A DNA stretch of 64,000 nt from Ignavibacteriaceae bacterium (GCA_008933765.1 WBUK01000007.1:81939-145938), one strand, 5' to 3'; counted from the first letter of the stretch, positions 36,826 to 47,429 are shown. Notes: a model not told the origin generated them from the sequence alone. A program made the numbers and translations.

Positions 36826-39348
36826 CTACTTTAACAGCATCATCTTTTTAACGGCTGAGAAACCACCTGCCTTCAGTTCGTAAAAATAGATACCACTCGG
36901 AAGTGCAACTGCATCAAACGCAACGGAATGCACACCTGCTTCCTTAACACCATCAGCCAAAACAGCTACTTTCTCCCCAAGTGAGTTATACACAACCAAC
37001 GAAACATTTGCGCCAACAGGCAGAGAAAACTTAATGCTTGTGCTTGGGTTAAACGGGTTCGGGTAGTTCTGCTCTAACGCAAAATCTCTCACAATCCCCA
37101 CTTCCATTATTTCCGAAAGATAATAGTAACGAACCGACCCATCATAGTCAAACTGGGCTAATCTGTATTTATAGGCACCCGGTTCTAAATTTTTATCGGT
37201 GAATTCATAACTGCAGTAACCGCATTCGCCGTTCGTGCTGACGAAATGTATTTCAGTCCAGTTTTCAGAATTGTTGCCTGCACCGATGCCGCTCCCCATT
37301 CCTGTGCCCGCACCTGAACCCGCACCGGTGGTGGTGATATTGCCAAAGCCCGCACCCCCACTGAAATCCGCACCTGCGCCGAAACCGGCACCGGTGGTGG
37401 CTCTTTGGAGCGAATACCCCCGGTTGTTCACAGTGTTGCCCACCGACCATGCAATCGCCACATCACGCCCCTGCACGCTTCCGTTGAAACTGAGCATCTC
37501 AACGGGCACGGCATCCGGATTATAATATTTCACAACACTTCCCGAGTTTCCCATGCACCACGCAGTTCCGGCGTCGAGAGCAAACATATCGTTAAAAGTG
37601 TTAATCGTCTGCCGCGGCTCCTGTTTCCAAGTGTTACCTCCGTCGTTTGAAGTGAAAGCATATCCTGAAGCGCACGCAGCAAAAGCACGGGTTTCACTTC
37701 CAAATTTCACAATTGCTGTGCTCCAGACTGTGAAGTTAGGTTTCAGAGTTGCGGGGCTCCATGCTGTTCCGCCGTTTGTTGTCCAATAAGTATTTCCTGA
37801 ACTTCCGGCGACAAATCCCCTGTCTCTGTCAGCGAAGGAAATGCCGTACGAGCCTAAACCACCCATTGCCAGCTGTTGCACCCACGAAACACCGCCGTCG
37901 GTGGTTCGGAAAACGGTTTCGCCGGTGCCGCAAATCCAGGCAAATTCCTCATCTACCACACAAATATCCCACGCGAGCACATTGTTTGGCAGGTTGTATT
38001 GCAGCCACGAAACACCGCCGTCGGTAGTTTTGAGCACGATACCGTTGGTGCCGGTAACCATCACTACATTTTGTGAAAAATGATCGATAGCAATGAATTG
38101 GTGCGTATTCCCCAGCCCGGCGCTGTACTCGCTCCAGGTGGCACCGCCGTCTTTGGAAAAAACGATCCGGCTCGAGTCGCATGCGCCGTAAATAGTGTTT
38201 GCGTCGGGCACGGTAATTTCGTTAATTTTCCTCCCATTCGGCACCCGGATATCACTCCATGTAGTACCGCCGTTTGTTGTTTTACCGATATAGCCGCCCG
38301 TAGCGCAGATATAACCGATGTTAGCGTCGGCAAACGCCACATCGTTAAGCGTTGCGTTCGTGAAGCGGTAACCCAACTCGGTGAAGTTCGCCCCGGCGTC
38401 GGTTGATTTTGCCAGGTATCCCCGTCCTCCGTTGACAAACAGAGTGTTATCTCCGTAGAAATCCACGGCATACTTCACACCGGGCCCGCTTCCTCCGGGC
38501 ATAATAATTTGTGCCCAGCTTGTTCCAAAATCTGTAGTTCTGAAGCCGATAGTGTCGGTCCCCACCGCAATACCCACGCCCTGTGAGTTGAAATCAATAT
38601 CCCACAACACCCGCGAAGTTGAAGATACATCATTTTGTTGCACCCACGAGGCGCCGCCGTCGGTGGTTTTTATAATTCTGTGCCTTGCGCCCACCACAAA
38701 GCCCGTATCCGCGTTAATAAAGCGTACCGCCCGATAGTCCGCCGAAGTAATTGCCCCCAAATTCAGCTGCGCAAACGAGTCCCCTCCGTTAGTTGATTTC
38801 AGTACCGTGCCTGTGTTCCCCACCACGAACACAGTCTGCGGGTCGGTTGCGTAAACGCCGTATAAAGTTTTGTTTGAAATAGCGGTATTCGACTGCGAGA
38901 ACCATGTTTGACCGCCGTCGGTGGTTTTAATAATAAACCCAAAGAACCCAACCGACCACCCAATCATCGGCGTAACGAAGTAAATGCCATACTTCGTGGT
39001 ATCCGGGGCGTTCGTTATTTGAATCCATGAAGTGCCGCCGTTCGTGGTTCTGTAGAAACCACCACCGAGTGCACCCGCAGCCCAACCGAGATTATCGTCG
39101 TAAAAATAGAGGTTTCTGATGATCGATTCGGTTGTGTCATAAGAGGTGATGCTCCAGTTCACCCCACCGTCGGTTGAAAGTAAGCATTGGTCGTAGTTGC
39201 TTAGCGCAATAAACTTGTTTTCGCCAATCGCTGCACCGGCGTGCATATCGTTGGAAGTAGGGTATGGGTTTTGCGTAATCCAGTGTTGCTGCGCAAACAC
39301 ACCGGTGCTGCAAAAAAAGAAAACGACAAAGATGATGAAGTTTCGCAT
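36826..39348 (-). CDS. T9SS-exported beta-propeller protein with Ycf48/BNR-type repeats
   Basis: 840 residues from the ATG at 39348 (AGAGAGG upstream, signal peptide ending TGVFAQ). About 13 Asp-box-like repeats of the form KTTDGGxSW occur at roughly 45-residue spacing through residue 620, as in Ycf48-like and sialidase-like propellers. A short beta domain follows (VEMLSFNGSVQGRDVAIAWS), interrupted by a Gly/Ala-rich insertion (GAGSGAGTGMGSGIGAG). The C-terminus is a type A sorting domain (FALEQNYPNPFNPSTSIKFS, ending KKMMLLK). It is a surface protein, probably for adhesion or binding. No sialidase catalytic residues could be assigned. Confidence 0.9.
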   Translation of the reverse strand: MRNFIIFVVFFFCSTGVFAQQHWITQNPYPTSNDMHAGAAIGENKFIALSNYDQCLLSTDGGVNWSITSYDTTESIIRNLYFYDDNLGWAAGALGGGFYRTTNGGTSWIQITNAPDTTKYGIYFVTPMIGWSVGFFGFIIKTTDGGQTWFSQSNTAISNKTLYGVYATDPQTVFVVGNTGTVLKSTNGGDSFAQLNLGAITSADYRAVRFINADTGFVVGARHRIIKTTDGGASWVQQNDVSSTSRVLWDIDFNSQGVGIAVGTDTIGFRTTDFGTSWAQIIMPGGSGPGVKYAVDFYGDNTLFVNGGRGYLAKSTDAGANFTELGYRFTNATLNDVAFADANIGYICATGGYIGKTTNGGTTWSDIRVPNGRKINEITVPDANTIYGACDSSRIVFSKDGGATWSEYSAGLGNTHQFIAIDHFSQNVVMVTGTNGIVLKTTDGGVSWLQYNLPNNVLAWDICVVDEEFAWICGTGETVFRTTDGGVSWVQQLAMGGLGSYGISFADRDRGFVAGSSGNTYWTTNGGTAWSPATLKPNFTVWSTAIVKFGSETRAFAACASGYAFTSNDGGNTWKQEPRQTINTFNDMFALDAGTAWCMGNSGSVVKYYNPDAVPVEMLSFNGSVQGRDVAIAWSVGNTVNNRGYSLQRATTGAGFGAGADFSGGAGFGNITTTGAGSGAGTGMGSGIGAGNNSENWTEIHFVSTNGECGYCSYEFTDKNLEPGAYKYRLAQFDYDGSVRYYYLSEIMEVGIVRDFALEQNYPNPFNPSTSIKFSLPVGANVSLVVYNSLGEKVAVLADGVKEAGVHSVAFDAVALPSGIYFYELKAGGFSAVKKMMLLK

Positions 39349-39747
39349 AAAAACCTCTCTGTTTGTTCGTAAAAAAAACACACAGATAAAGCTGAAACAC
39401 ATTCCGAGGCAATCACTTGCGTCGGTTCCGATTACTTTCTGCGATTAATTAGGTTTGGCAAACTTACACATTTTTTTCTTTTTTTCATAATGATTCATAA
39501 TCTTTTTACGGGGAGGCGCCTGTGGAGTGAGCGGTTGGGGTGCTTAGGGTGCTTGTATTTAGGTTGGGGGACAGTTGAGGGTGAACTGAACAAGATGATT
39601 TGAGGAGCGGTTGGAAGTGAACAAAACAAGGTAGTCTGCGAAACCGGAGCTTCGGATTCGATGTGCCGAGGAATAATTGTTTATTCCGCAAATTTTTCTA
39701 TTTATTGGGTTATAAAAAAAATTTTTATGCACCACTTCGGTACAAAA

Positions 39748-40614
39748 ATGAATCTTAATACCAAAAAATTTCGGGTTTCCGGGCAAAATTCCTTCAATAT
39801 GAAAGATCACCCGACCGACTTCACCGCCGGGATAAAATCTAAATCAGACGCAAAAACTGACCTGGAATCCAACATTAAACTAATGGCTGAAATGCAGGAT
39901 ATGATGTACGCTCACGATAAATGGGGGCTGCTGATTATCTTCCAGGCGATGGATGCTGCCGGTAAAGACGGCGCTGTTAAACATGTGATGAGCGGGTTGA
40001 ACCCTCAGGGTACTCAGGTTTTCAGCTTCAAACAGCCTTCTGCTGAAGAGCTTGACCACGACTACCTCTGGCGCTACAACAAGGCTCTGCCAGAACGAGG
40101 CAGAATCGGTATCTTCAACCGTTCTTATTACGAAGAAGTGTTGGTGGTTAAGGTGCACAACCTGATTAAATTCCAAAAACTTCCCGACCCCGTGATGGAT
40201 GGCGATATATGGAAAAACCGCTACCGCCAAATCAGAGACTACGAAAAATACTTGGATGAAAACGGCATTAAAGTCCTTAAGTTTTTCCTGCACATCTCTA
40301 AAGAGGAACAAAAAAGACGGTTTTTGGCACGAATTGAAAACCCCGCTAAAAACTGGAAGTTTTCTGAATCCGACCTTAAAGAACGCTCATACTGGGACCA
40401 TTATCAGAAAGCATTTGAAGAGGCTATAAACAACACTTCAACCGACTATGCGCCGTGGCATATTATCCCTTCCGATAAGAAATGGTTCGCCAGGTTGCTT
40501 ATTTCCGAGATTATCGTCGAAAAACTGAAAGAATTGAAGGTGCACTATCCCGTCCTTTCAGAGGATCACATTGCCAATTTGCAGAAATATAAGGAATTGC
40601 TGATTAAGGATTGA
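39748..40614 (+). CDS. ppk2: Polyphosphate kinase 2 family protein
   Basis: 288 residues if started at the ATG at 39748, which best matches the family N-terminus (KKFRVSGQNSF, then DHPTDFT). ATGs at 39727 and 39661 are in frame, and none has a clear ribosome binding site. Walker A is in FQAMDAAGKDGAVKHV, the lid and Walker B region in GRIGIFNRSYYEEVLVVKVH, and the C-terminus has SYWDHYQKAFEEAI and APWHIIPSDKKWFARL. PPK2 enzymes phosphorylate AMP, ADP or other nucleotides with polyphosphate. The class cannot be settled by eye. It stands alone between divergent and convergent genes. Confidence 0.92.
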   Translation: MNLNTKKFRVSGQNSFNMKDHPTDFTAGIKSKSDAKTDLESNIKLMAEMQDMMYAHDKWGLLIIFQAMDAAGKDGAVKHVMSGLNPQGTQVFSFKQPSAEELDHDYLWRYNKALPERGRIGIFNRSYYEEVLVVKVHNLIKFQKLPDPVMDGDIWKNRYRQIRDYEKYLDENGIKVLKFFLHISKEEQKRRFLARIENPAKNWKFSESDLKERSYWDHYQKAFEEAINNTSTDYAPWHIIPSDKKWFARLLISEIIVEKLKELKVHYPVLSEDHIANLQKYKELLIKD

Positions 40615-40694
40615 TTTTTTTTCTTTCCCTGACTTTCCGGTTCGAACATTCCGAGAGTTACCGGTGAAAAATTAAGTTTCTTAACCATTGAAAA

Positions 40695-40745
40695 ACAAAA
40701 AAGCGCGCTTCAATTTCAGAAAACTCCAAAAACTGAAGCGCGCTT
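40695..40745 (-). terminator. Terminator for the T9SS gene ending at 40924
   Basis: Perfect 12-bp arms AAGCGCGCTTCA/TGAAGCGCGCTT around a 21-nt loop, followed on the minus strand by TTTTTTG. On the plus strand it could also stop ppk2 transcription. Confidence 0.75.
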
Positions 40746-40923
40746 AATTTTATAATTAAATGTTCACGGAGTTTGCCCTACTCCCACTCCTCCGTTCCCG
40801 TTCTCGTAGGAATACAACACCATTACTCATTGAGTTGATATACCGCCGGTGGCAAACGGTGCTCTCCTTTCTCCAAACCGCCGGTCCGGCCCCCGTTTCT
40901 ACGGGGAAACAACGCAACCCTCC

Positions 40924-42357
40924 TTACTTAATCAGCAGCATCTTCTTTGCCGATGAAAACGCGCCCGCTTTAAGTTCGTATATATACAACCCGCCTGTCA
41001 GCGCAGTTGCATCAAACGAAACCGAGTGCGAACCCGCCTCAAAAACACCACTCGCCAAAACTGCAACTTCCTCACCAAGCGCATTGTAAACAACAAGCGA
41101 AACGGTCTCAGAAACCGGCAGTGTAAATCTTATAACCGTGCTTGGGTTAAAAGGATTCGGGTAGTTTTGTGAAAGCGAATACTCTGTCGGTACAGCTCCA
41201 ACCTCAACCAAAACCTCGCCCGAATATTTAACGGTGCCGTCAAAATCTGTTTGTTTCAGGCGGTATGTGTAGTTCCCCGCTGCTAAATTTCTGTCCGTGA
41301 AAGAGTAAGCTGTAATGCCAACCTTAGTACCGCTTCCGGGCACAAACCCGAGCACCTCCCAAGAGCCGGCGGCACTTCTTTCAACATAAAACCCGCTGTT
41401 GTTAAGCTCTGACGCAGTTACCCAGTTCAGCGTTACATCACTGCCAAGCACCGAAGCTGTAAACGAAACCAACTCAACCGGCAGCGGCACTAATTCCGGA
41501 GGCAACATAAGCGCAGTCGTTCCGCCCGTCGGGTTTACCGTGTTCACTGTACCCCAAACGCCGTCTTCATCGGTTGCTTCATGCGGGTAAAGGTTGCCGT
41601 TCAGGTCGCGCGCTTCCACTCTGCGCACGCCATTGGGGTTCACATTTGGTATTATCGTTCCCCACGCGCCGTTTATCGCGTTCACGCTGTCGCTGTAAAA
41701 CAGAGCGTAAGAAGTTGCTGTTGTGTTCACTGTACCGTCATCCTCCGCGAAAGTTGCCGCTAACGGGCGCCCCGTGCCGTCAACATTATCATAGAGCAGT
41801 ACAAAACTTTTTGCCGGGGCGGTCGATCTGCTCCAGATTCCCGTTCCTGCAGTACCATCCACATCAGAAGCTAAGTTAAGCACCTGAGCGGAATCTGCAG
41901 AAGTCAGCCTTGTGGCAATTGAAGTGCCGCCGGCACCATCGTTCAGCATAATTCTGAACATTACATAACCGCCCGGCACAAACCGTGCGTTGCCTGTCGG
42001 CTCGTTTACAAACCATCCGCTGTAACTGCCGGTGGCATCAGTAGTGAAAACCCCGTAGTTGCCCGCAGTAGCCATTGCGGGACCGGTTGACCTTACAAAA
42101 GGGCTATCCGCCCTCACAAAAATAGCGTTACCGGCGCCGCTGGTCGTCGGGCTGTCGGTTGATCTTACAATCTGATTGAAATATCTGTATTCAGCGTTGG
42201 GTGTTAACCCGGAAATCGTTCCGAAATATGCGTACGGAAGTCGGTTTGTGTTACCGGTGTTTATGCCCTGTATGTATTTTGGCTGAATCGTAACATTTAA
42301 CGATTGCCCGAAAATAACGCCTGCAGAAACAATTAACATCAAAAAGAATTTTTTCAT
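40924..42357 (-). CDS. T9SS-exported protein of unknown function
   Basis: 477 residues. The signal peptide ends VIFGQ. The N-terminal region (NVTIQPKYIQGINTGNTNRL, SGLTPNAEYRYFNQIV) is a beta-rich domain with no catalytic motif. It is followed by an Ig-like module (VELVSFTASVLGSDVTLNWV) and a full type A sorting domain (YSLSQNYPNPFNPSTVIRFT, VVYNALGEEVAVL, KKMLLIK). GAGAG precedes the ATG. It is expected at the cell surface or released. A long stem terminator follows. I do not recognise a specific function. Confidence 0.88.
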   Translation of the reverse strand: MKKFFLMLIVSAGVIFGQSLNVTIQPKYIQGINTGNTNRLPYAYFGTISGLTPNAEYRYFNQIVRSTDSPTTSGAGNAIFVRADSPFVRSTGPAMATAGNYGVFTTDATGSYSGWFVNEPTGNARFVPGGYVMFRIMLNDGAGGTSIATRLTSADSAQVLNLASDVDGTAGTGIWSRSTAPAKSFVLLYDNVDGTGRPLAATFAEDDGTVNTTATSYALFYSDSVNAINGAWGTIIPNVNPNGVRRVEARDLNGNLYPHEATDEDGVWGTVNTVNPTGGTTALMLPPELVPLPVELVSFTASVLGSDVTLNWVTASELNNSGFYVERSAAGSWEVLGFVPGSGTKVGITAYSFTDRNLAAGNYTYRLKQTDFDGTVKYSGEVLVEVGAVPTEYSLSQNYPNPFNPSTVIRFTLPVSETVSLVVYNALGEEVAVLASGVFEAGSHSVSFDATALTGGLYIYELKAGAFSSAKKMLLIK

Positions 42358-42708
42358 CTTGTTCTCTCTTTTAATTAATGATGATCCTTTTTATCGGGAA
42401 GGTTTCGGCTAAACGGACAAACGCAGGCAACACTTCTTTAATTAAAAATTGCGGTTATGAACAACATTTTGCTTTGAACAACATTTTTTGGATAAAGAAT
42501 TGCAGCCGCACGGAAATATTTTCGTGCCTCCCATCCCGCAAAAAAGATTCCTCTTCAACTACAAACCTACAATCGATTATTATTATAAACAAATTAACCT
42601 GAAATTTTTTGGGTTTTTAGGATAAAAATTTGCCTGCTGATTAAAATTATCCCGCTTGAAAAAACTACTGCGCAGGTTTAATTAGAAAGAAAAAGTGTCT
42701 GGTTTAAA

Positions 42709-42743
42709 AAAATAACGCCCTGACCGGTTTTCAGTCAGGGCGT
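42709..42743 (-). terminator. Terminator for the lamin-tail T9SS gene
   Basis: On the minus strand GACGCCCTGAC/GTCAGGGCGTT form a stem with an 8-nt loop, followed by ATTTTTTT. It lies 35 bp after the stop at 42778. Confidence 0.85.
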
Positions 42744-42777
42744 CAGGAAACTATGTTAGTTTGTTATTAAGTATTTC

Positions 42778-45700
42778 TTACTTTAACAGCAACATCTTTT
42801 TGATTGATTTGAAATCTGCTGTGTTAATTTCATAGAAATAAAGACCGCTCGGAAGTGCTGCTGCGTCAAAGTTTACTTCGTGATACCCGGCTTCCGTTTC
42901 ACCGTTTATAAGTGTTGCAACCTTTTGTCCGATTGCATTATACACACTCAGCGTAACCGTTCCGCTCACCGGAATCGAAAAGCGAATCTTAGTGCTCGGG
43001 TTGAACGGGTTCGGATAGTTCTGTTCCAATGCGTAAACAGTCGGGTTAAGTTCAACTTCAACCGTTGGTGAATATTCAAACGAGCCGTCGTTATCAATCT
43101 GTTTCAGCCTGTACTGAATTTTGTTGCCAAAGGCTTTATCATCAACGAAGTTATAGTATTTTGGTGAGTTTGCCGTTCCGTGTCCCTCAACGAACCCAAT
43201 TTTCTGCCACTCATCACCACCTGTGCTCCTCTGAACTTCAAAACCGTTGTTATCAACTTCAGTTTTTGTCTCCCAGTTAAGCATAACCTTGCCCGCCAAA
43301 GCCTTCGCCGTGAAGGATGAAAGTTCAACAGGGAGTGGTTCCGCTTCACTGACCATTACGAATTCAGAAAAACTTTCAACTCCACTGTAAACATATTCGT
43401 CCGTCGCTGCCTCATAAGTCAAGGTTCCAACCAAAGCAAATGCACCCGATCCTGGTGTAGCTCTTTTGTATAGGTCAATTGATTTATTCTCAGGGTCGGT
43501 TATTCCTGTCAGGCTGCTTGCTTTGAATCTAAGCTCCGCGGAAGTGAAAACTAATCCATTACCCTCAATCACCCAACGCCAATCGGATACATTTTTCCCA
43601 CCGGGTAATCCTGTCTGATCTACAGGTGCACCTTCATACCGGGTAAGTGTAACGGTTGCGCCTGTTGTAACATTGGTAAACACAATCGAAGCCCCGGTTC
43701 CTATAAAAGAAATTGCAGGATTTCCCGTTGCAACGGATTGTGTGTAATTGTTGGGTGTATATTCAAATGGAGGTGTACCTAAGTGTGACGCATCGTCTGT
43801 ATTATACATATCCCATTCAGTGGTTAATGTTGGAAAACCCGATACCGGGTTAGAGGTAATACCACTCTTAACCGTAGGCTTCCTACGAAGGGTTTTATCT
43901 ACGGTTGTATATCCTCCGTCGCCAGTCCAAGCTGCTACCGGATCAGAACCAATCCTGCCAAAAATATCTACATAAGAGGAAGTGGATATTTTGTATAATG
44001 CTAAGGCATCATCACCGTTGAAGTTACATGCATCATTGTTTTCTGCAGTAACTCCATCTGGAAGAGTTAAGGCTGCACCGGAATTTTTATAAACTTTAAC
44101 CGCATTTGAAGCGAGTGTACCTGAAAGAGTTACATCCTTCGTTGCTGAATTCGCACCATTTGCAAATAACTGTAACTTATAATTTGACAGATCAACATCT
44201 GCACCTGTTCCGTTAAATATTTCAATGTATTTATTGTTGCTGCTTCCTTCCACATATTCTGAAATAAAAAGGTCAGTTGCAGGAACTTCCAACGGTGGAA
44301 TCGCGATTATAGAGTGAGTGTTTGGTGCGTTATATGTCCCCGGTGTATTGTAATAATTGCCGGTAAATGTAATTTCGTTATCCGCCGAACTTTTTCCGTT
44401 AATTGTGTGCCCCGGTGTTGCATCATACTTAACATCAGCAGTTAAAAAGAGATAATGTGTCCCAACAGCAAGCGCTTTATTAAGATTTTCGAATACTTTT
44501 GTTTCACCAGAACCGTTTGCGGTAGAAGTCATCGTTCCAATTTTCAAATCACTGCCATCAAGTGTGTTATCCGTTGAATAGTATAACTTTAATGAACCAA
44601 CCCCAAGATCTTCTGCTGTATAGCTACCTGCAAGCGTTACAGTGACATCATCCAAAGTGGTGGCACTGTTTACAACATCGATCTTATAACGATATAGAAT
44701 TTGTTGTGTCCAAGACCGAATAAAATTACCGCTACCGGGATCGCTTCCGGTTATAGTAATACCCGTCGTGTTAAAATATTCGAATGGTGCTGCTATGGAA
44801 GTACTTCCGTCAGATAATTTCACCTGCACTGAAATACCGTCGTCTTTATCAACAACTGCGGGAATTACAATTGCGAAAGTAGCCACCCCACTTCCATTGG
44901 TAGCAGTACTAACAGTTAAGTTAGTTGTTGTGGAAGTTCTGCCTGTTCCGTCGATTGTGTAACTTTCATCCGTAGTTGCATCATTGTCAGTTATCGTAAC
45001 ATCATAATGAAAACTATACCCGGAAACGAGGTTATTGTATTGATCTTTTGCTGTTACAGTAACTGTTCGTAATGAATTAATTGCCAAAGGTGCTGAAATG
45101 GTAGCTGTTGAGTTAGTAGTCGGTGCCCCCGAGTTAATTACTTGTGATACAGTGGCATCCAAATAACCTGTTGCAGTAACCGCAACGCTTTTTGTTCCGG
45201 AAGTTGTTAATAAATTGTTGCCTCCTGAGGGCTTCAATGTTATTTTACCCGGAGCGATAGTATAATCTGTAGTTATTGTTAAAGCCGTTCCGCCGATTTT
45301 AACCGCAGTTATTGCAGCCCGCCAAGCTGCATCATCGGTAAATGTAATTTCGATATCGTGGTCAACATCGTTGTTTGTATTATCTGCAGTTAATGCGGGG
45401 GAAGGATCTCCGGCTTGTCGTTCCGTTACTGTAAAATCATCTACATATCTTTCTGCAGTACCGGTTGACCTTTGGTCAAGGAGGCGGATATAGATATTGC
45501 TGAGAGAAGAAAGATCATAAGTGAATTGTTGATAGGAAGTTGTGGCATTACTAATTGAGCCAATGTCTGTCCAAGTGGAGGCATCCGTAGAAACTTGCAC
45601 TTTTAATGTCCAACCCGTCAAATTTCCACTTCTCCGATACCAAAAAGATAATGCTTCAGGATTTGCAAGCAAAGGGGTATAAATTGCGTCATTTGCTCCA

Positions 45701-45894
45701 TTAAAACCTAAACAGGCAGCACCCGTCCGAGGATTATTTATTGTTCTTATTGTTCCGCTGGGTGAATTTGTCCAACCCGTAGGCGGAAATGTTACACTCT
45801 CAAAACCTTCATTAATTAGATAGGTTTGTGCATAACCATCGAAGAAGAGAATCAACGGCAGGAAAAGAGTTAAAAATAATAACCGTTTTAACAT
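42778..45894 (-). CDS. T9SS-exported multidomain protein with lamin-tail domain
   Basis: 1038 residues. The signal peptide ends GYAQ. In order: a jelly-roll, choice-of-anchor-like N-terminal domain (LINEGFESVTFPPTGWTNSP, about 25-160); a hemoblobin-type segment (ITTDYTIAPGKITLKPSGGN); an Ig-like region with AKDQYNNLVSGYSFHYDVTI; a lamin-tail domain (DLFISEYVEGSSNNKYIEIF, about 560-700); an Ig-like VELSSFTAKALAGKVMLNWE; and a type A sorting domain (YALEQNYPNPFNPSTKIRFS, KKMLLLK). Lamin-tail domains occur in secreted nucleases and adhesins, but no nuclease residues are visible. It is a surface or extracellular protein, and the closest relative in the window is the decayed 47430-48449 protein. 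Confidence 0.88.
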   Translation of the reverse strand: MLKRLLFLTLFLPLILFFDGYAQTYLINEGFESVTFPPTGWTNSPSGTIRTINNPRTGAACLGFNGANDAIYTPLLANPEALSFWYRRSGNLTGWTLKVQVSTDASTWTDIGSISNATTSYQQFTYDLSSLSNIYIRLLDQRSTGTAERYVDDFTVTERQAGDPSPALTADNTNNDVDHDIEITFTDDAAWRAAITAVKIGGTALTITTDYTIAPGKITLKPSGGNNLLTTSGTKSVAVTATGYLDATVSQVINSGAPTTNSTATISAPLAINSLRTVTVTAKDQYNNLVSGYSFHYDVTITDNDATTDESYTIDGTGRTSTTTNLTVSTATNGSGVATFAIVIPAVVDKDDGISVQVKLSDGSTSIAAPFEYFNTTGITITGSDPGSGNFIRSWTQQILYRYKIDVVNSATTLDDVTVTLAGSYTAEDLGVGSLKLYYSTDNTLDGSDLKIGTMTSTANGSGETKVFENLNKALAVGTHYLFLTADVKYDATPGHTINGKSSADNEITFTGNYYNTPGTYNAPNTHSIIAIPPLEVPATDLFISEYVEGSSNNKYIEIFNGTGADVDLSNYKLQLFANGANSATKDVTLSGTLASNAVKVYKNSGAALTLPDGVTAENNDACNFNGDDALALYKISTSSYVDIFGRIGSDPVAAWTGDGGYTTVDKTLRRKPTVKSGITSNPVSGFPTLTTEWDMYNTDDASHLGTPPFEYTPNNYTQSVATGNPAISFIGTGASIVFTNVTTGATVTLTRYEGAPVDQTGLPGGKNVSDWRWVIEGNGLVFTSAELRFKASSLTGITDPENKSIDLYKRATPGSGAFALVGTLTYEAATDEYVYSGVESFSEFVMVSEAEPLPVELSSFTAKALAGKVMLNWETKTEVDNNGFEVQRSTGGDEWQKIGFVEGHGTANSPKYYNFVDDKAFGNKIQYRLKQIDNDGSFEYSPTVEVELNPTVYALEQNYPNPFNPSTKIRFSIPVSGTVTLSVYNAIGQKVATLINGETEAGYHEVNFDAAALPSGLYFYEINTADFKSIKKMLLLK

Positions 45895-46465
45895 AGTTAC
45901 CTCGTTTTTTTATATAAAGCTGAGAAAAATATTAAACTTATTGTTTTTTCATAATTCTTAATCCAAGGCTTTTTTTTGCCTGATTAAGAACAAATAAAAC
46001 AAATAATCAAATATTCTCTAAGAAGAAACCTAAACTAAGAGGAAAATAACCTAACCGGGGCAAAATGCCCCCAAAACCTATCTCTTTCTCTTTTTTCAGT
46101 CAACAATTGTTGCTTTAAAGCGCCAATTTTAACTAAAAAATCAAAAATTACTTTTTTCGAAAGAGCACCAATGCAAAATACAAAAAAAATCCTTTTAAAT
46201 CCAAATTTTTTTTGTGAACGGTCATTTATAACAGAAATTTCTTATTGTATCCATAAATAAAATAAGTTTCCGCCTGTCAATAGTACAGAAAATGAACAAA
46301 ATTAAGTTTGTGCAGCACGCAACTTCTTGCCACGCGATACGAAACCCCCAATAGAGAAAGCACAAAGTTAAGATTACACCTGAGAACAACCCCGGCACTC
46401 CTTAACCGGTAAAAAACATTTCCGGTCAAGCTGCAATCGGTATTTGCCGAAAGAGCCGGCCTTTT
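45895..46465. other. Gene-free AT-rich gap
   Basis: No ORF with credible features. The only structure seen is a short GGGGCA/TGCCCC hairpin near 46057-46071 without a T run. It lies between the start of the lamin-tail gene and the end of the small membrane protein gene, so it probably holds the promoter of the former. Confidence 0.5.
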
Positions 46466-46663
46466 TTATTTATACCCGACAATGCTAAGGAGAAAGAAAA
46501 ACACTACAGTTGCAATCACGGCACTTCCTCCCCAGAGAAGGTTTCTGATTATTTTCTCTTTCTTTTTGCCCGCTGCATAAAGTTTGTCATAATCAGAGTT
46601 TTGTCTGTAATAATCACCGCTGTCGATCGTCCAGTTGTAAAATTGTTTTTCTGAAGTCATCAT
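46466..46663 (-). CDS. Small single-pass membrane protein, paralogue of 11737-11925
   Basis: 65 residues. A polar aromatic N-terminus (FYNWTIDSGDYYRQNSDYDK), a basic linker (KKKEKIIRN) and one transmembrane helix (about 41-61; GGSAVIATVVFFFLLSIV) make it a clear paralogue of the protein at 11737. AGGAAAG precedes the first of two adjacent ATGs. It stands alone between long gaps. The function is unknown. The conserved NW, GDY and YDKLY residues all lie in the soluble segment, which suggests that part binds a partner. Confidence 0.8.
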   Translation of the reverse strand: MMTSEKQFYNWTIDSGDYYRQNSDYDKLYAAGKKKEKIIRNLLWGGSAVIATVVFFFLLSIVGYK

Positions 46664-47408
46664 TTTGCTTCTTTCCTTATTTAGTTAACACATGTTTAAT
46701 TAATTTGAAGAAATACATGATTCACTTTCCTGAAGTGTCGCATTGGAATCATTTGTATCCGGTCCGTACAATAAATTACCGTGCGGTACTAATTAACCTT
46801 TAGAAAGTTGAGCAAACTCCGAAAAGAAAAGAAGGAAATAACTGCACTTAAAACTTATAATTTTTTAAGCATAGTTATCCGGTTCCCATCGGAAAGCTAA
46901 CCTAAACTAAACCGCCAAAACCCGGTTTGTGGGTTTTTTAGTAACAGTAAGATATACGGGATACCACTAAACTTTACCCGAAAGCATAAAAGTTGGCTGA
47001 ACCGGTAAAGTTATCTAAACCGTTACTTTAAAAATTAGATATAAAGATACGCTAAACCTTATGTGTTTTTCTTCATTCCGTGCGTTTGTTAAAACTCAAA
47101 AGAAATATCTCTCACCATTTTGATATTTCCCGGGTTTTCGCTTCGGAATAAAGTTGGTTCCTTATTTGAGAAAAAACACAGTTACAATATACAAAGAAAA
47201 AATATTTGTGTGCAAAATTTTTTTTATTTTTTTTATTTTTTTCTCATTCTTTAGGTGTAAAAGCACATTTTAAGGCAGGATACCGGCGGAACAAATGGCG
47301 GTAAAATTAATTTTGCAGTAATGCACAAAACCGCCGGTCGGTTACTTCTCAAAAACCACCGGTTATTAGTGCCTAAATAGCAAACTGCTACTTGTAACCC
47401 ACAAGAAT
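46664..47408. other. Long gene-free gap
   Basis: No gene is supported. It contains a short AACCC/GGGTT hairpin followed by T6 at about 46924-46942, a T-rich tract at 47218-47245 and inverted arms ACCGGCGG/CCGCCGGT at 47282 and 47330. The upstream signals of the small membrane protein gene must lie at its left end. Confidence 0.5.
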
Positions 47409-47429
47409 TTACTTCGTTAAAATCATTTT

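Noticed and set aside
37235..37525. Pro/Ala-rich plus-strand ORF
   Set aside because: It is the complement of the Gly-rich insertion in the Ycf48-type protein.
46057..46071. GGGGCA/TGCCCC hairpin as terminator
   Set aside because: No T run on either strand and it is about 400 bp from the nearest upstream stop codon.
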